Below, in pieces: positions 31,547-43,964 of a stretch of 64,000 bases of DNA. Position 1 is the stretch's first letter. Every line of letters begins with the position of its first letter. A model generated the notes under the pieces. That model had not been told where the DNA came from. It saw nothing but the letters and a program-made list of their open reading frames with translations, and did no database searches. A program made the translations under genes and the position numbers. The stretch is from Paraspadella gotoi (taxonomy: Eukaryota > Chaetognatha): the NCBI GenBank assembly GCA_051294375.1, contig CM119266.1, forward strand, positions 22,263,875 through 22,327,874, given 5' to 3'.

Positions 31547-32218
31547 TTTCTGTTTTTATTTTAACATTGATATAGAACCAACTGTTCTGCATAGCATTAG
31601 TATTATATCAGATTTTAACACACAAAAAAAACAGGATTGAAGGATTTCGGCCTCTGCCTTAAAGAGGCCATCTTTTGAGGCCCGCGGGGTCCATTCTTTT
31701 TAAACCAGAGACAAAAAAAAAGTCCGTCTTTCATAGAATCATACAAATACTTTATTATTAGGCCATTCAGAGAATTAAAGACCGAAAAAAAAAGTTCCAA
31801 TTTTTTCGAAATCATTGTATGGATGAAAAGTAATTTGAAAACATTCGGAGGAAAAACCTAACAACAAAAACAAGAATAATTCTATCTGAAAAAGGAGGAC
31901 AAAGCTTGTCTTTTTCCTTAAAAATTTTTTTTCATATTTTTTTCAGGATTATTGTTAGAATTAAAGAGCTGGCACTCAAATTTTCTCCCTCCCTCTCTCT
32001 CCTCTGTATCCTTTTGCTCTCTCTCATCTCTTTTCCTTCCTAATTTTCTACCTCCTTCAATTTTCGTGACTGCGAAGTGAATCTCCGTAGAAACAGAAAA
32101 AATAGAAAAAAATTCAAAAAACTTTTTTTTCCTCATTAAAGATTCTTCGTCGCGAAGCCGAAGCTGAAAATATGAAGAAAAAAACCACTCATAACCTTTT
32201 CTTCGTTAGTGTGACAGC

Positions 32219-32276
<58 letters not shown>

Positions 32277-32603
32277 AGAGAGGGAGAGAGAGAAGAGAAG
32301 AGGAGTAGAGAGAGAGAGAGAGAGAATTTTTTTTTCATTCCCAGCGTTGAGTCACGAAAGAGTTTTCAAAGTCAACCAAGTATGAATGCTGTTGTGTTCC
32401 TTTCCCATTGTTTCATGTTCGTCTTTTTTTTTATATTTCAGATCGTGGGGTTTTTTATGTGTGTTTTCAATGTGTGTGTGCGGAGTTGGCAGGATTTTCT
32501 CAAAGGTCCTCGGTTCGAATCCTCGTTGCCATCCTCGCCGTTGGCCGGCCGTCGAATTCGCCGCTGGGATGCTTATAGAGAGAGAGAAGAGAAGAGAAGA
32601 AGA

Positions 32604-32675
<72 letters not shown>

Positions 32676-33730
32676 TTTTTCCGCATCCTCCTCTCGATCT
32701 CTCCTGAGAGGGAGAATCCTCACTTTCCTTGCCTTCAACTTCTTCGCTTCTCTCATGCTTCTAAGTCCGCGCATCTTTGGTCGTCGTCATCAACAGCAAC
32801 CTCTTTAAAACATCGACATCGTCATCATACTTCATAGTTATAATATTAAACTTTATCATGATCACGCCGTCGTCATCGGTCGTCCTAGTGTCAGGGTTGT
32901 CAAATAATATCAAACAAAAGGAACTCTCTGACTTTGCTTGGTCTTTCTCTTTCTTCTTTCTTTTCCCTCTCTCCTTTTTCCCTTTTTCTTTCATCTCCCC
33001 TCTTTTCATTTCTCTTTAATCCTATTCTTTAAATTCGCGGCATGATTATTGAAATCCTGGTTTTCCGATCGTCGTCGTCATCGTCGTCGTTTTCGTCGTC
33101 GACGCTGTCATCGGTGTCCCCTTAAATCCTTTTGATTGATGCCTTTTCAAATTTTACGGAGTTTCGCAAAAGTCTCGACTAACTAAAACTAAAACTAAAA
33201 CTAAACTAAACTACTAAACTAAAACTAAAACTAAAAACTAAACTAAAACTAAACTAAAACTAAACTAAACTAAACTAAACTAAACTAAAACTAAAACTAA
33301 ACTAAACAAACTAAACTAAAACTAAACTAAAAACTAACTAAACTAAACTAAACTAAAACTAAAACTAAACTAAAACCTAAACTAAACTAAACTAAAACAA
33401 AACTAAAAAACTAAACTAAAAAAACTAAACTAAAAAACTAAAACTAAACTAAAACTAAACTAAACTAACTAAAACCTAAATAAACTAACTAACTAAAACT
33501 ATAACTAAAAACTAAAAAAAAAATCTTTGAAAGGGAAAGTGATCGATCACATGACATGATCCGCGGTGAGACGTGACAGCAACTTGACACACGTGACACG
33601 CCAGTGACGCGGAAGTGACGCCAGAGTGACAACCGTCATGATGATGGCGCAGATGTCGAAGAGAGAGAGCGAGAGAGCGTTTCTAAGTTCGTTTTTCTTT
33701 CTTTCTTTCTCTCTTTCTTTCTTTTTCCTC

Positions 33731-33814
<84 letters not shown>

Positions 33815-34807
33815 TTTTTCTTTTTTTATCTTTTTTGAATGGATTTAGGCTACCCCAAATTCTAAATAAACACGTGTGACATAGCTTTACAAAATTTATA
33901 TATCTATTCACAGTCAAAAATGTCCGTCTGAAAACTTGACAGATGAATTGTAACGTAAGATAAAAAGGATATGAAACATACTTATAAGTAGGATAGAGAA
34001 AGAAGAGAAAGATCCCTAAATAAGAACAAGAAGGAAAGAATAGAAAACTGGAAAAAAAGGGAGATGAAGAAGAGAGAAAAATTAAAGACTGTGTATTACA
34101 CAGTGTGTAAGATAGAGAATTGTCCAATTTGAATAGATGTGTATCTTCTTCGTAAATGGAGGATTCTCTTAAAATTTCTGAGAAAGAAAAAAAAAGAGAA
34201 AAATAGGAAAGACAAACACGAAAATTACCGATGTGAGACGAATTCCGAAGGAGGATCTAAAAGTAGAGGAAAAAGGAAAGAAATCAACTTGGAATATTAT
34301 TTAATATTTAATATTTTTATTTCTTTCTTTTCTTTGCGTTTAAGATTAAGAGGAGAGGTCTTTTTTTAATGTTTACAAACAACGAATCTTTTTTTTTCAG
34401 TAATACGAGCCTGTTCGTTTTTGAAAATTAAAATTCGTTGTTTGTAAACACTAAAAAAAAATCCCTGTCCCTGTTAATATCTAATATCGAATTCAAATTC
34501 AAATTCAAATTATAACTAATTTCAAACTAATTTCATTAAATCCCCTCTTTTATTTCCGTCGAATTCTCTCGATCCGTTTAGACTTCATCGAATTTGAATA
34601 AACGACTTCTTCCTCTCAAACCGAGGCTCTCCTCCTCCCTCTTTCTCCTCCTCCTCCTCCTCTTCTCCCTACTCCTCCCAATATCACGGCTGACCGACCT
34701 ATAGCGTCTAAAAGTGGCATAAAGTGGGATAAACCGGGGATAATCCTCACTCTACTCCCGCGTAGGCCACGAGACTTGGGTTAAATTCGATTAGAATTGA
34801 TTTAATA

Positions 34808-34903
<96 letters not shown>

Positions 34904-36714
34904 CATGAAAAAATAAGAAAGAAATATCTACTCCACCCCTGCATTATTACGGCCCGACGGTTTTTTCGGGCGTCGAAGGAGCGATAAAAAAAACTTGTCG
35001 ATCGGGATATTCATAAATCGGGGGGAAACAAAAATTCCCCCGAGGCTTAGAATCGCGATACACAATCCCCGTCGATCCCCGCGCGTAGATTTCTTTTCTC
35101 GTTATAGTCGGTTATTCTTCACGCGTTAACGATCGCTGTCCGCGCAAATCACGACGACGACGACGACGACGACGAACACGCTTTGTATTTCAAAAGTTAA
35201 CGTAATTGTTATTGTTCAACTTTTTTTATCGAATGATGTCAGTTTTCTTATTTGAGATATTGTTATATTGTTATATTGTTATTAGTTCTTATTATGTCTC
35301 TCATAACTTAGGTCTTGATTCTTATATCTTATATCTTATATCGTCACACTTCATTCCTCCATCATCAGATCACAACACTTCACAACCTACGCGCAACTTT
35401 CCTTTTCATATTATCATGCCCTTCTTAGTCCCTATCCACTATAAAAATTTTGCCTATTCGTAACTGTCTTTGCAAAAGTGAGTCAATATACAAAAAACTA
35501 TTTCACCCTCAAGGATTTGACTTTTACCCCAGCAGATATGAAACTACTTTTCTATTTTCGCCTCTTTTCTCTTTCCCTCCCTTTTCCCCTTTCTCGCCTC
35601 ATCTCTCCATCCCACCCCGCCCCCCCTACTCCCCCCCGCGCAACGATAAGCTCCTCATCAGCGATGCGACGTCCTTATCTCGACCCAACAACAACCGTCG
35701 AAGGTTTTGATAGGCACCTACTTTGAATTTATGTATGTGAAGAAATCGAAAAAGAAATTTCTTCTCTTCTCTTCTCTTCTCTTCTCTTCTCTTCTCTTCT
35801 CTTCTCTTCTCTTCTCTTCTCTTCTCTTCTCTTCTCTTCTCTTCTCTTCTCTCCCTCTCTCTCTCAGAATACATAACCTTTGTAAGAATATTTTTGAACG
35901 GCACAGGTATTTTGGCTGACTCATTCAGTTATACATAACCCTCCTGATAAACGAATAAGCATAAATGAATTTCAATAAATTTAATACAAAAAAAGTTTGT
36001 TGAGCTGCTTCGGTTCATCGCAACGAGATGCAAGAGATAGAGAGAAGGAGAAAAAGGCAAAAGAAAAAATAAAGAAAAGAGAAGAAGAAAAAAAGGAAAA
36101 GAGACGAGATCCGCGGTGACAATCACGTGACCAAATTCTTTTTGAGAGAATTATGCAAATGAGGAGGAAGAGGATTTGATTCCATTTTTATCTGATTTCG
36201 ATGAAGTCGAGTTGAGGATGAGTTCGTAATAAAAGTTAATAAAAAAAAAAGAACGTTAATTAGAATGTGTACATAAAAGGATGTTTAAAACTTAAGAACG
36301 AAAAAAAGTTTTAACAAATAAAAATATTGTAAAAAGATCAAATTCTTGACAAATTAGATTTTGAGAACTGAAAAAAAAAGACACGTTTACTCTTAATATT
36401 GAAACAAGAAAAGTCGTTAATAAACGATTTTTCGAGGCTGTTAACGTCGTCACTCCCAGGGTGGTCGACGCTTTTTAAAAACTTTTCCAGAGCACCTTCA
36501 CCGGTGGTCCGGGATTGATTGGAGAAGAGGGGGAGAGAGAAATGGAAGGTCGTTGAGAGAGGGAGAGAAAGGGAGAGAGATGGCGAGAGAGAGATATAGA
36601 GAGAGATAGTGAATGATACAGAGTGAGTGAAAGTAAAAAAAAAACACGCGCCGAAAGAAAACATTTCAACAGAAAAATAATAACCACAACCACGTTGTAA
36701 TCAAAAACACGAAC

Positions 36715-36791
<77 letters not shown>

Positions 36792-38240
36792 TCTCCCTAT
36801 CTCTCTCATCTCCTTCTATCTATGCAAAACCGTCCATGAAATCCCTTCCTATCTTCGATGTCCATCTCGGTTTTATGCATTATTTGTTGAGACTTTCGTC
36901 GTCGTAAATCTCGACGAACTGTGATCTTCAGCCTCACTACTTTTCTCGAGACGTCATTCTGTGAGTGAGGGTGATGCAGTTTTATAAGGTGATGCCGCAG
37001 AATGTGAGCGATTGTGATTTTAGCGAAATAAAACGTGATATACCGAGAAATGCTACCGCAAAATGCTACTGACCAATGATCTGATCTGACCACTGATCAA
37101 TGGCCAATAGAATCCCATGAAACTGTTTAACTAAAAGCAGCAGTCGCAATTTACCAATTACTAAATACTGAAATTATTCCTAGAAAGTAAACGTTCCACG
37201 TGTTGTATTTGACCACAAAAAAAAAACGAAAAAAAAAACTATGTTTGGGAAAAAGGTGCAAAATTTGTACGCATATATTCTCAATTCTCAATTCTCGTAC
37301 CTTTCAATAGTTTTCGGTAGTATGTATTTGTGGTAAAGGTAATAAAAAAAACAAAAAAAAAAAGAAAACAAACATACCCCCCCCCAAAAAAATCGTTTAA
37401 AACCAATAGGCAATGCTTCTCACTGAGAATTGAGAAAGGGTCACACATAAATCTCAAGGAAAACCAGGGCTACGAATGACGACCTCCAAAAGAGCGAAGA
37501 GACGAAATCTCGTTGGCGTTAGTTTATGCGTCCGTCAAGTCGTCAGTCAATTGGATCGACGACTTGGATGGTTTTTCTGACGAGCAACAGGGATTCGAAT
37601 GAGGAGGAGGGGGAGGAGGAGAAGCAGGAGGAGGAGGAGGAGGGGGAAGAAAGAAGACGATGACGCGAAGAAGCACTAGAAAGAAAAGGGGAGAGGAAGA
37701 AAAGGGCTGGGATAAGATGAAAGAAGAAAAAAAAGAGGGTTGGGTGCTTTTTTTTAAAAGTTGTAATAGAGGGCGAGTCGGGGGGCGAAGGTGGGAGAGC
37801 GCATGCGCGAGACGATGGGTTCTAATGTGAAAAGGTTTAGGTTTAGGTTTAGGTTTAGGTTTAGGTAGTGAAAAAAAAGAACCTTTTTTATTTATTTCGG
37901 GAGTAGATGTTATCAACGTTGAGAAAGGTTTTACTGAAGATGTACAAATTGTACATTCGGAATTAAGGGAAATTTAATTAATTTATTAATTCATTAATTT
38001 AAACTCAGTCGAAAACAGATAATAAACTAACCTCGTTCAACGTTTCAATGGAAAAAGGTTGATATTTTAAGGTTTAAATTCTTAAAGAATAGGAACCCCA
38101 TTGCAATCGGCCTTATCAAGGGAAGTGACATTTCATGTTGGTTTTCAACCCTGAAAGTTGACGATGATTATTATGGAAACAAATGAAGATTCTTGGCGCG
38201 GGGAACCCTAATTGAGACGAATGGAGAAAGAAATGTACAG

Positions 38241-38276
<36 letters not shown>

Positions 38277-40303
38277 GAGAGAGAGACGAGGAGAGAGAGA
38301 GAGAGAGAGGAAATGACCCAGAAAATGCAGGACCGCTTCATCGAAATTGACGTGAAACTGACTTCGAGACCGTAAACAATTTCAGCAAACTCTTCGATTA
38401 TTTTTAGGAGCGGAAAGTGAAAAAAAAGGAGGGGAAAGATAGATACAATTCTATGAAGAATAATATAAAGCTCAAATCTAAAACATATAGTTAGTTTTTT
38501 CAGCCGATCGCCGGAGAAAATTAGTGTGGAAGTGAAGTTTTTGAGTGTCATCTCTCGGGAGTGACGATTGATTTTTCTTTTTCTTTATATTTTCCGGGTT
38601 TTTAACAAGTCATTAGTATATCACTAACTCGTTAAAAACTCGGAAAATATAAAGAAAAAGAAAAATCAATCGTCACTCCCGATAGATGACACCCACAAAC
38701 TTCACTTCCACACTAATTTTCTCCGGCGATCGGCTGAAAAAAAAAGAAGCTCAAATTGAGAATCGGCTGAATAAGTCGCGCCCCCGAAAACTGGTTTATA
38801 ACCTGAAAATGTGGAACGCAGTATCGAACTGGAAAACCAAGTTAGATAACGAACTCGATGAAGCTCGATTGATCGGTGGCGTCGCCCAGTTAATTCGATT
38901 CGATCTCCCAAAGAAAAAAAAAATCAAACTGATAAGTTTTAGGAGCTCGAATTCTCGGTTGTTCGCCGTCGTTCGTCGTCGTTCGTCGTCGTTCTGTCGT
39001 TCGTCGTCCAAATATTTATCGATAAGATATTTTTTTTTAAAGAGTATTACACGCGTCGATCACTCGATCGCGACAAGTGAACGAGGAGCGGAAAAAAAAA
39101 AAAAAAGAGAGAAAAAAATGTAAACGTCAAAAATGTAACCGATAAGTCCAACCCTGAACAAGGTTACGACCGATTATGAGACAGTTGGCGTAATCGAAAT
39201 TGATACAAGCTGTCAGTCTGGAGGGAAGCAAAGGATAATCGAATTAAAAGACTGACTGACTGTTTTGTACATATAAGTTGACACTTTACTTGGCACATTA
39301 TTTTATAAACTGTTATATCGTTTGCCCAATGCCAATCCATATTTCTCTCCGACTTTCAATGTTAATTTTTTAAAAAAATTATTAATTGTTCATTGACTTA
39401 CTTCATTCTCTTCACCCTTCCATCGCCACACTTCGATTTCTAATCCCCGTCCCATACCCAAAACCTCTGTCCGGACATCCACCCATCCCCCCCTATCTAC
39501 CCCATCCCTCAGTCCGTCCGTCCGTCCGTCCATAGTATCCGTGGATGTTTTCCGTTCGATGTTCTCCTCAAGGGTTGAGCTTCGTCTTAATCCATTGTCG
39601 TTCGAAACGAATCACTGTCAGTCAGTGTCAGATGATGTCAATAGATAACGGACAATGTCAGTCGATATCGAGATATCGTGAGTATCTTAGTCGATATCAG
39701 AAGATGATTTTGAAAAAGGAAGAAAAAAGTTCAAAAGATTTCAAGAGATGGATTATTATTGATTAGTCCTCATTCTGGAGAACTATATTAAAATAAGTTA
39801 TCTTTATTCTTGAAATAATCAGTCCGTCGCAGATCCTGGGGAAGTAACCTTTGACCAGAAAAGAAATAACGGTCAACTGAAGATAGTTTATTTTTATCGA
39901 GCAGGGCTTGTTTAAAATTTCTCCGAAATATTACTGAAAAATGAATGACGCCATCACAATGTCTAAGGTTTTTAAAATCACTGAAGATAACGATAAGGAA
40001 CGTTTCACTGAATCACCTCCGATGTTGCATCAAACGCCACCTGATTTCCCCCCCCCCCGATCACAGTCGCATCAATTTGACCTTTTCCCCTTTCGTCCGA
40101 CCGCGCGCTTGTGCGCCTCCCCTGACCCGCGCTCCGCACGGGGCGCCTCAAAAGTGCTCCGCCCATTTGTGCTTTCATTTCTTCTCCCGTTTCGAACATT
40201 ATCCACAAACCCCATTCGCTTTTCTGACCCACCCTCTCTCTCTGAACCCTCTCGCTACTATGTGCAGAGTGTACGGTCCAAACATCTGCTGCCCTGTTTT
40301 TCA

Positions 40304-40374
<71 letters not shown>

Positions 40375-41537
40375 CTCTCTCTCTCTCTCTCTCTCACTCC
40401 TACTCTCCACTCTCTCTCTGTTTCTGGTAACATTTCTGACCTCTTTCTCAAACGTCCGTTGGGCCAAAACTTTGCTCAAACGGCGGAGGGATCTTGCTTC
40501 CCCCTTCCCCGTAATATTTCTCTTTATTCGTTCGTACTAAAACAAATTAGCGTTCGTCTTTATTTTTTTGACAAACTTTTTTCCGTTCAGATTCAAAATC
40601 AAGGAACTTACCCCGAAATAGACAAACGCTGCCCTCCATTGTTTACAAGCCTACCCAAACAAACCCGTTCCTCTATTACCAACTTTCACTCATCTCTCTC
40701 TTCTCTTTCCTTTTACCCTTTCTCTACCCATTCTTCCCAACCCCTTTATTTCCTCGTTATCTCAGTACATTCTCACCCCGCGCCCCCCCTGCTCCATCTC
40801 CTCCTCCCCCTCTCTCATCTATCGATCTGCCTTTCGTGGTTCGCATCTTACGAATCCAAACTTCGCCTCCGAATTTTGGCTTTAGATTAGATTCGGATCC
40901 GACCGAGAGCTTCGGATTGCCGCCTGGATGCGCCTTGGGTTAACGTAACAAACTCCCGCCGAGCTCGGCCATCCCCCCGCCTCCCTTCGCCGCCCCCTTT
41001 TGGCCAGGCGAATCTCTCTCGTTCCTTCTCCGCTGAGCCCCGTTTTGGACGCTTAAACAATCAAAGTGACGTCGGGTTGTATTAAAATTAGGAAAAAGTA
41101 CGAAGAGTCTTTTTTTTTCCTCTTCTTTACCCGATGGCGATGACAACTTTTTCACTGTAACTTAATGAATTTAAAATGACATTTGTATAAAGGAATAAAA
41201 AAAAGTAGACAGGGATGTGAACTTTGCGGCTTAAGAGGCACGATTATGTAATGCTATTATAAAGGATTAGCGACAATTTAATCGTCATTTTGTTTTTTAT
41301 AAAAAAAACTTTTTTAAGAAATAAATGAGTAATTGTCAAAACTGAAAATTTGGAAATTTTTTCATGAAAATTTTTATCGGATATGGAGAAGCAGAAATCC
41401 TTCAAACTTCCGTAACATGCGATAACAAGAACTCGACTGTATGGTCGCAACAGAATCGCAAAGAGCACGCAAAATTCTTTTTTTTTGACTGGCCTCTATG
41501 AATATAAAAAAAAAATAAATAAAGAAAGAAAGAAAAA

Positions 41538-41601
<64 letters not shown>

Positions 41602-43172
41602 CAGAAAGAAATAAGAAAAGAAAACAAAAGATAAAAAAGAAAGTTAGAGAGAAGAGAAAGAGGAATGTGAGCGAGAAAGAAGAAAGAGAGAAAAAAGTAG
41701 AATTTGACTTTTGACTTTTGAACTGCGACAACGCAACATGATTCATTAACTTATATTCGCTCATTAATTTACGTTCGCCTTTAGAAGTAAATTGTTTCAT
41801 TCTATAAATCGAAACAATTTTGATGAATAAGAAACTGATATTCTTCGTTACCCTTACCCCTTACCGCCTTACCCTTCTCACCCGATTTGACGGTCGACCT
41901 CTTCAGCTGCATCCACTTGTAGTTCGGAACGGCTCGCGGTTTTTCCGCCTCCGCCGCCGTCGCCTCCGCTGGCATCGACGCCATGCCGTTGAGCAGGTGA
42001 TGCTGCTGCTGCTGCTGCGAATGGTGGTAAGGGTGCTGAAGCTGATGGTGATGGTGATGGTGATGAGGGTGAAGTGGAGACTCGAGCAGCGCCGGCTGTT
42101 GATCCGTCGGCGCCATCGGCGTGGAAAACGCGACTGAGGCGCCGTTGACGGTCGTCGCCGCCAGGTGGTGGTGGACGGGATGGTGGGCGGGATGGTGGTA
42201 GTTGGGCGGCGTAGGAGGCAGCGTGGGATGCATCGACGCCGCCACCGCCGCCGCCGACGCCGCGGATACGACGCCGTTGGTCGCGGAGCATTCGAGTTCG
42301 CGTCTCGGAGTCGACGAGGATTCGGTATCACAGAGGAAGAGAGAAGCGGACGACGGCGCCGCTTCGAACTCGGCAGCGGCAGCGGCGGCGGCGGCGCCGA
42401 GCGGAGAGTCGGCGCCGCCGGCGTGCTGGACGAGATGGGGCGCCGTCGTGTAACCGTTGAGCGGCGGGGAGGAAGATGGCGCCGATGAGACGGGCGGCGA
42501 TTGGAGCGCGCCGTAAAAACTGCCAGCGGCGCCGGGATACGATCCGACCGCTCCGCCAGCGTCACCGCGCATCGTCATCCGGATGCTGCCGGTATAAGAA
42601 AATCCGGCGCCGGAGGACGACGCATCTGCAGCTGTCAGTCGGTCTAAGGGAAATCCGACTCCGGGAGAACCTTTAGCGGACGAGGCTTGCAATGCGGAGC
42701 TGTCGATGCTTTGCGGCGCCGAGGAAGTCGTCGAAGGTACCGAGACGTTAAAAGGAGCCGAGGGCGACGGAGAAGGCGACAACGTTCCTCCGAAGGGAGA
42801 CGACGAGGGATTCGGCCCCGAATCGATGGGCGGCGTCGCCTCGGCCGGCGTCGTCGTCGTCCCCGGCGTTGTCTGACCATATTGCAGATGGTGGTGGTGG
42901 GCGTAAAAGTTTTCGGTGGAATACGACGCCGGGTGAGGTTGATAAGCTGGCGGCGCCGCGGGATGGTGATGCGGGTGAGTCGAGTAATAGTGATGGTGAG
43001 AGTAGGCGCTTTGCTCAGCCTGGAACGCCTCCAGCGGCTGATGATGATGATGATGATGATGAGGATGATGAAGGTGAGAATGATGATGATGAGGATGAAA
43101 GTAATTCCCAGGGCCGACGCCGACGCCGGCGGCGTAGGAATAGTCCACGTTTGTCGTCGAAAGAGAATTCAT
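27715..43172 (-). CDS. Hox1: Hox1 / labial-class homeobox transcription factor
   Basis: Hox1/labial proteins pattern the anterior trunk and hindbrain-equivalent with PBC cofactors. Exon 1 is 41882-43172 (430 codons plus one base) and exon 2 is 27715-28373, giving 649 aa, about twice the usual Hox1 length. The PBC-binding hexapeptide is YKWMQ (residues 418-422), in [10 protein letters not shown], a Hox1/labial hallmark. The homeodomain spans residues 482-541 (28042-28221), with [19 protein letters not shown], then [19 protein letters not shown], and W48, F49 and N51 intact. The N-terminus is swollen by His, Ala, Gln, Ser and Pro runs; the C-terminus has Ala/Ser tracts. The intron falls between hexapeptide and homeodomain as in other Hox1 genes, but is 13.5 kb and loaded with repeats. 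Two in-frame donors exist, at 41881 (GTGAGA, the homologous position) and 41872 (GTAAGG), differing by three codons. Confidence 0.96.
28550..28670. repeat. Dispersed repeat, copy A
   Basis: Sequence containing AAAAATTATCCA, AATAAATAA and CCCTGACTTTGGACAGGCTT recurs at 54392-54480 and 55862-55950, inside the tandem duplication. The three copies share about 90 nt with scattered substitutions, so this is an interspersed repeat family. Confidence 0.75.
29335..29760 (+). repeat. TTTAG/TTTTAG array
   Basis: Imperfect tandem TTTAG and TTTTAG units form the outer end of the left inverted-repeat arm. Confidence 0.9.
30300..30446. other. Assembly gap (147 N) in a (CT)n tract
   Basis: The N run replaces the microsatellite equivalent of the (GA)n stretch at 32575-32672 in the other arm. 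Open frames crossing it are not real. Confidence 0.95.
30450..30535 (-). repeat. tRNA-related SINE-like fragment
   Basis: On the minus strand a perfect RNA polymerase III B box, GGTTCGAATCC (30484-30494), follows a weak A-box-like GTTGGCAGG. The arms do not form a full tRNA. The mirrored copy is at 32480-32560. Confidence 0.5.
31396..31420. other. 25-N gap at the centre of inverted repeat 1
   Basis: Exactly 25 N abut the inner end of the left arm. This size also occurs at 45117 and 56284 and looks like a fixed scaffold gap of unknown true length. Confidence 0.9.
31536..33515 (-). repeat. Large inverted repeat 1, right arm
   Basis: Reverse complement of 29335-31395. It ends in a CTAAA/CTAAAA array (33180-33515) that mirrors the TTTAG array. 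(GA)n at 32220-32271 and 32575-32672 and a CT-rich spacer at 31421-31540 lie in or beside it. Confidence 0.9.
32480..32560 (+). repeat. tRNA-related SINE-like fragment, mirrored copy
   Basis: GGTTCGAATCC (32512-32522) preceded by GTTGGCAGG, identical in layout to the left-arm copy. Confidence 0.5.
33695..33830 (+). repeat. (CTTT)n microsatellite
   Basis: About 135 nt of CTTT units in the Hox1 intron, just outside inverted repeat 1. Confidence 0.95.
34362..34459. repeat. Short hairpin / MITE-like element
   Basis: Arms TGTTTACAAACAACGAAT (near 34370-34387) and its exact complement (34433-34450) flank a roughly 45-nt loop, with T-rich and A-rich extensions outside. Confidence 0.6.
34810..34901 (+). 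repeat. (CT)n microsatellite
   Basis: About 90 nt of pure CT in the Hox1 intron. Confidence 0.95.
35760..35852 (+). repeat. (CTTCT)n microsatellite
   Basis: Pentanucleotide array of about 18 units in the Hox1 intron. Confidence 0.95.
36718..36788 (+). repeat. (CT)n microsatellite
   Basis: About 70 nt of pure CT in the Hox1 intron. Confidence 0.95.
37836..37866 (+). repeat. (GTTTAG)n, five units
   Basis: Five hexamers close to, but not, the common animal telomere unit TTAGGG. Confidence 0.8.
38495..38738. repeat. Near-perfect foldback element of about 240 bp
   Basis: Arms 38495-38610 and 38618-38738 are reverse complements almost throughout. The ends read TTTTTTCAGCCGATCG and CGATCGGCTGAAAAAA, and both arms carry TGACGATTGATTTTTCTTTT. 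The loop is only a few bases, so a transcript would form a very long hairpin. Confidence 0.85.
40308..40395 (+). repeat. (CT)n microsatellite
   Basis: Interrupted CT tract in the Hox1 intron. Confidence 0.9.
41520..41600 (+). repeat. (AAAG)n microsatellite
   Basis: AAAG array about 280 nt downstream of the Hox1 exon 1 donor. Confidence 0.9.
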
Positions 43173-43964
43173 GGCTTTTTTCTCTCTTTCTCTCTCTCCG
43201 TTTGTCTTCGTGTCTCTCTCTCTCTCTCTTTCTCGTTTTTTTTAAAACGACGTCGAAAAAATATATTGCCTCCACGCGAGAGAGTCAAACAGAGTGGGAG
43301 ACGCAAAAAAAAATGATTTATTATGCGTTGTATTGCTTTTTTTTTTTCGGCGGGTCCTCCGATGATTAATGGCGCGCGGGAGCGAGACGAAGAGAGAGAG
43401 ACGATTATGGAAAGAAAAGGATCGCGGAGCGGGTCCGAACCGGGGACGCCCGTTTACAATTAGCCATCGTTTACGGGAGAAGATAAATCTTTTTCTCTCT
43501 CTTTCGCTCTCGCTCTCTATTATCGTTCGTCTCTTTCTCTCTCTCTCTCGCTCGTTCGGAGATTCCGCGAGACTTTTCGGTTTGACGACGACGAGCGACT
43601 TCAACTTTCGATCGGCGTCGATTTGGCTACGCTGTACAAAAGACTGGGGGCGCAGGGGAAGAGCGTGGGATGCGAGCAGAGGAGAGAGGACGAGACGAGA
43701 TGAGAGAGGAGGAGAGAGAGAGGAGAGAGAAGGAGACGATGAGAGAGAGAGAGAGAGAGAGAGAGAGCAGGAGACGGAAGAGAAGATAGTCGTTTTTCGC
43801 CCGATTTTCCTTTCCGGCGAAGAAGGCCGAGGGGATCGCCGCCGGCCTAGCCCGATGCGGGAGAGAGATAGGAGAGAGAAGAGAGAGAGAGAGCGAGCAG
43901 AGCAGAGAAAGAAGGAGAGAAAATTTAGTTAAATTTTACATCTATCACGCCCTTCATAGCTTTG
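43173..43964. other. Hox1 5' flank, GA/CT-rich and GC-richer
   Basis: Immediately upstream of the Hox1 ATG. It holds CT/GA-rich tracts (43180-43235, 43495-43550, 43690-43770) and no supportable exon. Promoter and 5' UTR should lie here; I see no clear TATA box. Confidence 0.5.

Noticed and set aside
37836-37866. Telomere-like (GTTTAG)n
   Set aside because: Only five units, and the unit is not the TTAGGG usual in animals; probably an ordinary simple repeat, not an internal telomere.
41878-42565. Long Arg/Ser/Pro-rich frames overlapping Hox1 exon 1 in other frames
   Set aside because: They are shadows of the repeat-rich Hox1 coding exon and have no splice or homology support.
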